IMG/VR virus record: IMGVR_UViG_3300048114_000047
Span: 1 to 25,266 of that record
Reading direction: 5' to 3' (one strand)
From: a virus
Length of the DNA: 25,266 bases
Below the pieces are notes generated by a model that saw only the letters and a program-made list of their open reading frames with translations, was not told the origin of the DNA and did no database searches. Of this stretch, positions 20,249-25,266 are shown one piece after another. The number at the start of each line of letters is the position of its first letter. Position 1 is the stretch's first letter. The translations under genes were made by a program, and so were the position numbers.

Positions 20249-20456
20249 TTTTCTTTGTGTTCCGCTTGACTAGGCTGCTGGCTGATTTCTTTGTCAAACC
20301 CACAGCGCGATCAGTGATACCAACTTTATCTTCGTAAACCTCAACGCGGCCAGTGTTCACCAGATCAAGGCCAATATTATCTTCGACCTCAACAATATCA
20401 CCGATGTTATATGACACGCCTTTGATCAGAATGTTTCTTTTGCATTTAATCTTCAT
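20238..20456 (-). CDS. Small head-region protein, 72 residues
   Basis: MKIKCKRNILIKGVSYNIGDIVEVEDNIGLDLVNTGRVEVYEDKV is a second small domain with the same strand-turn plan as its downstream neighbour (long first strand, IGDIVEVED turn, then a helix and NTGRVEV), so the two may be diverged duplicates. The C-terminal 30 residues are basic and disordered (KSASSLVKRNTKKNAK). ATG at 20456 has GGGG 6 bases upstream, and a TTG one codon earlier is less likely. It is the first gene after the capsid terminator. Confidence 0.6.
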   Translation of the reverse strand: MKIKCKRNILIKGVSYNIGDIVEVEDNIGLDLVNTGRVEVYEDKVGITDRAVGLTKKSASSLVKRNTKKNAK

Positions 20457-20472
20457 CAAAATCCCCTATGGG

Positions 20473-20500
20473 TAAAACGGGGCAGCCGAAGCCGCCCCGT
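20473..20500 (-). terminator. Hairpin terminator with UUCG loop after the capsid gene
   Basis: On the minus strand a 10-bp stem ACGGGGCGGC/GCTGCCCCGT (one G-U pair) with a TTCG tetraloop is followed by TTTTA. It lies 8 bases after the capsid stop (20509) and before the connector genes. It is probably an incomplete terminator or a 3' stabilising hairpin that gives more capsid mRNA than tail mRNA. Confidence 0.85.
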
Positions 20501-20508
20501 CATTTGAT

Positions 20509-23061
20509 TTATGATGCGTCGATGTCCAAGCACGCTGCGAATGATTGCGCGTGACGTACAGCAACGTCCATTTCCTGCATTACGCGGATGCGTACTGCGC
20601 CGGTTGAACCGGCTGTGTATGGATCGACCAACACGTCTGGTGTTGAGAAGAAACCAAGCATCAGTTGGCTAAAGTCACCAAAGATCATAGCAGATGCTGG
20701 ATCAAGTGTGCCTTTGGTCAGATCTGATGGCACGTTGTTGGTTACAGCCAGTCTGTATCCATAGAGGCTGTCCCAAGGTGCATCCAGCAACATTACGCTA
20801 TCTGTTGACGCAACCTTTGATGTTGATGCCATATGGCTCTTCACCTTCGGGTTTGTCAGATAGGCAAGTGTGTTGCCGTTGATCGCTGCGTTGTCAACCT
20901 CAACCTCTTTTACTAGGCTTGTAATCGCTGCCCAAGTAAGATCGCCACCGTTTGTGCCGATTGCAACAGAACCAATACCAGATGTGCCGGTGATGCCGGT
21001 TGGCTCATTTGAGCCGCCGCCTTCGATGGCAACATCTTCAACTTTTTGTGCAATCGCGTTCAACAGATCGTCACGAACGATTTGCTCAACTGATGGATCG
21101 GATTGAACCATTAACAGACGTGATACATCTGTGAATGCGCCAAGTGATTTTGGTGACATTGTGATCTGGCTGAATACAGCGTTGACCTCAGATGTTGCAC
21201 CATTCTCAGCAACAAAACCAGCAGATACGCCAGTTGCCAGCTTTGGAATAGCCACATCGCCACGCAGACCTGTCATAAAGCGTGCGCCAAGTTCGCTGAA
21301 TACTAAGCGTGCGCGAAGCGCGTCAACAAACTGATCGCCAAGGTGATCGGTTGGCCGCAGGAAACCACCGGCACTGTCTGTGCCAACAGTCAGATCACGC
21401 TTGCCGCCCCAGAATGTATCTGGTGCATAAAAGCCGCGTGCTTCACGTCCGGTACGCTTTGCGATTTCTTCAGAAACCTCACGCTCCAAACCTTGCAGAC
21501 CTGAACCATTTACCAAGCCGCGAACAGCTTTGATGAATGAATAGTCACGCTCTTCTTTAGCTGACATATCAACCGCACCGGCTGACTGCTCAAGTGGCTT
21601 GCCTTCGCCAATGGCGTCCAGCAATGTTGCGCGGAATTGTGCAACAGTCTGCCCCGCACCGATGGCCTCATCAGCCAGATCGCGGCGGTTGTGCTTCACA
21701 GCAAGATTGATGATCTCGCTGGCATTCTTTTGGAAATCGCGCTTGGCTGCTTCGGCGGCTGCTTCGCGGATTTCGTTTTGATCAATTTCTGACATTTTTG
21801 GTGTCTCCTTATCTTTGATCACTGGTTCAACATTAGCACTGCGATTAACGCCCACACCGGCATCGGCTGGCACGCTCACAATGCTTGCTTCGTATGGAAT
21901 CCACGAAGAGATGCCGACCGTCCCGTCAGATCTCTTATCTTCCATTTGACGTATCTGATAGCCAATAGACACATTGGATCGGATACCGTCTTTGACATCA
22001 TCATACACTTCCCTTGCAAGCGCACCTTTTCCAAAGCGCACAACCGCCCGCAGTCTCCGGTCGGCTTCATCAAGGTAAGTGCGTTCGACAACGCCAATCT
22101 GTTTTGTCATATCGTGATCTAGCAGCAACGGTGCGTGGCCGCTATTCATCCGTGACAAATCTACTGCTTCGCGGTTGTGCCGCAAAACCTCATAACCGAA
22201 TGACCGTTCAACTGGCTCTTCTGATGACAGTGACATACGCACGCGGCGGTCATCTTCATCAACCATTTCACCAGCAGCGGCGCGAAATACTAACTCGCCA
22301 CGATCAAAGCGTTCCATTTCATCATCTTCATCGTAACCAGTAGTTTCAGTGACCGGCGCGTCTGATTTGCCAAACGTGATTGTCACCGTTTCATCGGTTT
22401 CTGTGATGTTTTGTATGTGTCTATCCATTGCTTTATCTCCGCCATCAAGATACCTCAAAGCACTGATCTTGGTCAATGTGCTAAACTTGTGACCAACTAG
22501 CCGGTCGGTTTCTTCATAACCTTCATCTGTGCTTTGATATATGCGTATCAACGCCGCCGGATCGTCTGGCGTGCCGGTGATTGTGAAATCACTGTCAGGC
22601 ACATTGATCGATCCATCACGTTCAATGCGTTCAATCTCGCCCCGCGCAGTGCCGCCGGATGACCCCCACGACACAAAATCACCAACTGAAAGCGCATCTG
22701 GTGCAGCGCGTTCGCCTTCATCAATACGATCTAACATAGCGTCCTTTGCCCTTGCCCAAGTTTGTCCATCGTTCCCCCCCCAAGCCGACCAAGCCACCCT
22801 GCCCGGGGACGGGTAGCCATCTTCGCCGGGGCTGAAACCTTCAGCTTGCTTGTCAACCTCGTGCCGACTGAAAAAGCTGTGCATCCGGCGCACTGTTTCC
22901 GGCGATAATTCTTGCCGGTTTACTAACTGACGCGCACGCGCAACTGCAACGGCAGTGCCGCCTTTGTTGCCTTCTTCACGCCACTTGAAAAACTTTCTGG
23001 CCTCCGCAGCCATACCAGCAGTGGGTCGCAGATTTACTTCAACGCCTTTATATTTCGGCAT
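20509..23061 (-). CDS. Prohead protease-major capsid fusion with two extra N-terminal domains
   Basis: An 850-residue polyprotein from the ATG at 23061 (a GTG at 23070 is the alternative, adding 3 residues; numbers below use the longer form). Residues 1-120 are a domain with ARKFFKWREEG, GGTAVAVARARQL, SPETVRRMHSFFSRHEVDKQ and EDGYPSPGRVAW, known as a separate phage domain near portals. Residues about 125-205 form a small KOW-like barrel (SVGDFVSWGSSGG). Residues about 215-410 are an HK97-type U35 protease with LLDHD (His319) and NVSIGY (Ser368). A helical delta/scaffold stretch follows (425-500). From about 545 the HK97-fold capsid protein starts (GGFLRPTDHLGDQFV, GFVAENGATSEVNAVF, GGGSNEPTGI). 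Cleavage should release the capsid. It overlaps portal by 14 bases. Confidence 0.88.
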   Translation of the reverse strand: MPKYKGVEVNLRPTAGMAAEARKFFKWREEGNKGGTAVAVARARQLVNRQELSPETVRRMHSFFSRHEVDKQAEGFSPGEDGYPSPGRVAWSAWGGNDGQTWARAKDAMLDRIDEGERAAPDALSVGDFVSWGSSGGTARGEIERIERDGSINVPDSDFTITGTPDDPAALIRIYQSTDEGYEETDRLVGHKFSTLTKISALRYLDGGDKAMDRHIQNITETDETVTITFGKSDAPVTETTGYDEDDEMERFDRGELVFRAAAGEMVDEDDRRVRMSLSSEEPVERSFGYEVLRHNREAVDLSRMNSGHAPLLLDHDMTKQIGVVERTYLDEADRRLRAVVRFGKGALAREVYDDVKDGIRSNVSIGYQIRQMEDKRSDGTVGISSWIPYEASIVSVPADAGVGVNRSANVEPVIKDKETPKMSEIDQNEIREAAAEAAKRDFQKNASEIINLAVKHNRRDLADEAIGAGQTVAQFRATLLDAIGEGKPLEQSAGAVDMSAKEERDYSFIKAVRGLVNGSGLQGLEREVSEEIAKRTGREARGFYAPDTFWGGKRDLTVGTDSAGGFLRPTDHLGDQFVDALRARLVFSELGARFMTGLRGDVAIPKLATGVSAGFVAENGATSEVNAVFSQITMSPKSLGAFTDVSRLLMVQSDPSVEQIVRDDLLNAIAQKVEDVAIEGGGSNEPTGITGTSGIGSVAIGTNGGDLTWAAITSLVKEVEVDNAAINGNTLAYLTNPKVKSHMASTSKVASTDSVMLLDAPWDSLYGYRLAVTNNVPSDLTKGTLDPASAMIFGDFSQLMLGFFSTPDVLVDPYTAGSTGAVRIRVMQEMDVAVRHAQSFAACLDIDAS

Positions 23062-24538
23062 CGTCTTCACGTCCTACGTCGATTGATGGTTGTGCTGGCA
23101 GTTTCTGGCCAAATGGCTGAAACGCTGTATCTATGCCATAACGGTCGGCCAGTTCGCTTTCGCGGTTGATCTGTTCAAAGATCTCTTCAGTGTCACGACC
23201 ATACTGGCTATGCACATCTTGCAAGCTGACGATGCCGTTGTTTAGTGCAGTGACGCTGGCGTTGATCTCTTTGGCCGGATCGACCCAAGCAAAGCCGCGT
23301 GGCCGGTATATCACTTGATCAGCAAACAGATCATATTTACCCATTGGCAGATTGATGCGGCCAACTGTGATGGCCATTTCTAACCAAGCGCGGTATATCG
23401 GGTCAATAAACTGGTCGATCATAAACTGTTGGATCATCTTGAAATGATCACGATCTTCAATGGTGCCTTGCCGGATACTGCTATAGCTGACACCTTCCAG
23501 ATTGTTTGCCAGTGACACATAGCTGACGCCAAGCCCTGACGCTATGCCGCGCAGAATAGCTTTTTCAAATTCATCAAAACTTTCGGTGCCAGATGACGGG
23601 TCAAATGCTTTGAAATCCATTCCGACTGGCAACTGTGAAAACGTGCCGGGGCTGGCGTCCATTATCGGTGCCGCGTTGTCATAATCGTCACCAATGAAGC
23701 CATCACCTTCGGGGCTGGTAAAGAAACCCATCTTTGACGCGGCAACACGCGCATTGACCAGCGTGGCTTCTTCATAGCCATCCAGCATCTTTAGCCGTGA
23801 CAATACGTTTGACATCCACGGCGTGCCGCGTGTTTGACCAGCGCGTTCCTGTAAATAGCAGTGAATGATCTGGTCTGCTGGCACGATCTTGTGATGGCGT
23901 TTTGTCTTGCTGCCATATCCCTGATCGTGGTGCGGGTGATCTTCAAACAAATAATAATTCAGCGGCTTGCCGGTGCGCCGATCTAACTCGACACCCATCC
24001 GCACCTCATTGCCGTTGTTCAGCCGCGCATCATAGCCTTCATCAAGATAGTCAGCTTCCAGAAATTTCAGTGAAAAGCCAAACGGGTTCCCAGCAGGGTT
24101 TTTGATTTTCTGAATAAGCACTTCGCCATCGCGTGCCAGCGTTTCCAGAAACAGCCGTTGTGCTTGCGACCACGACATACGACCATCAACTGTGCAAAAG
24201 CCAGTGCGACCCCACTGTTGCCAAGCCTGTTCGATGATACGATTGCCAACACTGTCAAGCGATCCATCATCGTTACGTTTCCGCACTTGTATCCGCACGC
24301 CGTTATGACCGACCACGTTTGTTGTCATTATCTGCAAATAGCGTTTGCCATATGGATGATTGCGGCTGATGTCGCGGCATCTGTCGCGCAGAATACGCAA
24401 TGACGGTTTAATTTCACTGTCGGCTGACCGGCTGCTGCTGATGAAATCGCTGAATAATCTGCCGGTATCTGCACCGTGATACGCTCTAGCCATCTTGCGT
24501 GGCTTTGGTTTTGCTTTGAAAAAATCGAAAACGCCCAT
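23048..24538 (-). CDS. Portal protein (lambda gpB family)
   Basis: A 496-residue dodecameric channel protein through which DNA passes. The N-terminus (MGVFDFFKAKPKPRKMARAYHGADTGRLFSDF) and the RDISRNHPYGKRYLQIMTTNVVG motif are typical of Phage_portal_2. Further hallmarks are SWSQAQRLFLETLARDGEVLI, HCYLQERAGQTRGTPWMS, GVSYVSLANNLEGVSYSSIRQG and YRPRGFAWVDPAKE. It follows the gpW-like gene by 2 bases and is followed by the protease-capsid gene. With a gpA-type terminase this is a lambda-type packaging system. Confidence 0.95.
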   Translation of the reverse strand: MGVFDFFKAKPKPRKMARAYHGADTGRLFSDFISSSRSADSEIKPSLRILRDRCRDISRNHPYGKRYLQIMTTNVVGHNGVRIQVRKRNDDGSLDSVGNRIIEQAWQQWGRTGFCTVDGRMSWSQAQRLFLETLARDGEVLIQKIKNPAGNPFGFSLKFLEADYLDEGYDARLNNGNEVRMGVELDRRTGKPLNYYLFEDHPHHDQGYGSKTKRHHKIVPADQIIHCYLQERAGQTRGTPWMSNVLSRLKMLDGYEEATLVNARVAASKMGFFTSPEGDGFIGDDYDNAAPIMDASPGTFSQLPVGMDFKAFDPSSGTESFDEFEKAILRGIASGLGVSYVSLANNLEGVSYSSIRQGTIEDRDHFKMIQQFMIDQFIDPIYRAWLEMAITVGRINLPMGKYDLFADQVIYRPRGFAWVDPAKEINASVTALNNGIVSLQDVHSQYGRDTEEIFEQINRESELADRYGIDTAFQPFGQKLPAQPSIDVGREDDAEI

Positions 24539-24540
24539 TG

Positions 24541-25119
24541 TTAAAACCTCACAAGCACTGTTGCGCCGGTTGCATCACCCTGCTTGGCACGTTCGATACT
24601 TAACTCTTTTGAGTATTCTTTTCTGTAATAATCACGCGCACTGATTAAATCTTCAAACGACATTTTTGTTAATGACCGCCCGTTGATTGAATAGCTGGCA
24701 ACGTCTGCATCTGCTTTGCCTTGCAAAATGCTTTCGATCTTGTCGATCATTACTTGCGCGTGACTGCGCGGGTCAACATTGTTATCCAGATCATAGTGTA
24801 TATCTAGCGTGCCGGTATCGATGATAATCCGGTTGCCAGATGATGTTTCAGTGACTTCTAACTGCCAGTGATAGTGACCTTTCGTAAACGATGCACTGTC
24901 CGCGCTTGAAATAGTGAAAAGATAATATGTGCTAGTTTCTGTGGCTGTAACTTTTATTTCACTACCGCCACCACTTATTCTAGCAACGTATTCTGCGCTA
25001 TGTGTTGCAGTTGGATAATCGCCAACAATATCTTCGCGCTTCCATTGCACAAAATCACCGATAGCAAATTGCAGTGGTTCTGTGCTTGGCGCGTTATTTA
25101 CATCAAAAAGATTTGCCAT
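24541..25119 (-). CDS. gpW-like head-tail connector with an extra N-terminal beta domain
   Basis: A 192-residue protein between the terminase and portal genes, the place of gpW in lambda. The last 70 residues (QVMIDKIESILQGKADADVASYSINGRSLTKMSFEDLISARDYYRKEY) follow the gpW/DUF6148 plan: two helices with a short YSINGRSL hairpin between. The first 110 residues are a separate beta-sandwich-like domain (LQFAIGDFVQWKRED, YYLFTISSADSASF, HYHWQLEVTETSSGNRIIID) that resembles BppU-type N-terminal domains by pattern. Such a fusion is not found in lambda. The gpW part is fairly secure, and the role of the first domain is inferred. Confidence 0.72.
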   Translation of the reverse strand: MANLFDVNNAPSTEPLQFAIGDFVQWKREDIVGDYPTATHSAEYVARISGGGSEIKVTATETSTYYLFTISSADSASFTKGHYHWQLEVTETSSGNRIIIDTGTLDIHYDLDNNVDPRSHAQVMIDKIESILQGKADADVASYSINGRSLTKMSFEDLISARDYYRKEYSKELSIERAKQGDATGATVLVRF

Positions 25120-25122
25120 TAG

Positions 25123-25266
25123 TTACCGCCAAGAATTGACAAAGCCGCCTTGCCGTGGTCGGCGGGCAAGTGGATTTGGCTGTTGCGGTTGCGGTTCTGT
25201 TTCTGGTTCCGGCGCATTTACCACCCTATCGGCAACAGCGTTAATATTCAGCGACAAGATGCACAA
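25123..25266 (-). CDS. terL: 3' end of the large terminase gene (other side of the circular junction)
   Basis: The reverse frame from 25266 to the TAA at 25123 reads the same residues as the left edge of the window and then adds the terminal codons, ending in NSWR. It is the last part of the terminase gene that begins at 1774. Bases 25140-25266 duplicate 1-127, so this is one gene shown twice and not a second terminase. The stop lies 3 bases before the ATG of the gpW-like gene (TAACTAATG), as expected within one operon. Confidence 0.93.
   Translation of the reverse strand: MCILSLNINAVADRVVNAPEPETEPQPQQPNPLARRPRQGGFVNSWR
25140..25266. repeat. Exact copy of bases 1-127 (contig circularisation overlap)
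   Basis: Bases 25140-25266 are identical to 1-127. The repeat lies inside the terminase reading frame and keeps it intact across the junction, so the natural molecule or replicative form is circular or circularly permuted with a unit length of 25,139 bp. A repeat of exactly 127 bases matches the largest k-mer of common short-read assemblers, so it is most simply an assembly overlap and not a packaged direct terminal repeat. Confidence 0.95.

Noticed and set aside
1-25266. tRNA genes, integrase, repressor or att site
   Set aside because: No cloverleaf with a TTCGANNC-like arm, no tyrosine or serine recombinase motif and no Cro/CI-type helix-turn-helix gene were found on either strand by eye. 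A computed search could still find a diverged one.

Overview
The window is a complete, compact tailed-phage (siphovirus-type) genome linearised at an arbitrary point. Bases 1-127 are repeated exactly at 25140-25266, and the large terminase gene runs off the left edge and finishes at the right edge, so the molecule closes into a circle of 25,139 bp. The repeat length of 127 equals a common assembler k-mer, so it looks like an assembly overlap and not a biological terminal repeat. No integrase, repressor, DNA polymerase, helicase or tRNA gene is visible. The tail-fibre style, the small gene after the fibre, the PAPS-reductase-like gene and the small DUF7303/DUF6378-like genes recall uncultured marine phages of Alphaproteobacteria. 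That host assignment is inference only.

Layout. (1) Structural/late block, minus strand: starts near 3194 after a terminator and runs zinc-ribbon protein, neck-like protein, TerS and TerL across the contig junction. It continues with a gpW-like head-tail protein, portal and a protease-major capsid fusion, then a strong hairpin terminator (20473-20500). After that come small connectors, tail terminator, tail tube, a tail assembly chaperone with a -1 frameshift site, tape measure, two tail-tip proteins, the central tail hub, fibre, small membrane proteins, a PD-(D/E)XK nuclease, an M15 endolysin and a holin. It ends at a bidirectional terminator near 9590. (2) Rightward early block, plus strand 7423-9590: RecB-like exonuclease, ERF-type annealing protein, an SSB-tail-bearing small protein and three small genes. 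(3) Leftward early block, minus strand 7314-3262: two PD-(D/E)XK-like nucleases, small unknown genes, a PAPS-reductase-family protein, a replication initiator and a tail of small genes including a lipoprotein, ending at a rho-independent terminator. Blocks 2 and 3 diverge from a short intergenic region around 7315-7422.

How it fits together: an exonuclease/annealase pair of the Red/ERF type and Holliday-junction-type nucleases handle recombination. A winged-helix plus DnaT-like initiator probably recruits the host replisome at an origin that appears to lie inside its own gene, in the linker between its domains, as in lambda gene O. Packaging uses a lambda gpA-type terminase with a lambda-type portal, and head maturation uses a protease fused to the capsid protein. 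Lysis uses a small multi-TM holin and a D-Ala-D-Ala-peptidase-type endolysin. Genes are tightly packed, with ATGA, TAATG or short overlaps at most junctions, and no gap exceeds about 110 bp. The most interesting items are the candidate in-gene origin with out-of-frame iterons, the capsid fusion polyprotein with two extra N-terminal domains, the A AAA AAC frameshift site, and the convergent stop codons placed in the loop of a shared terminator.
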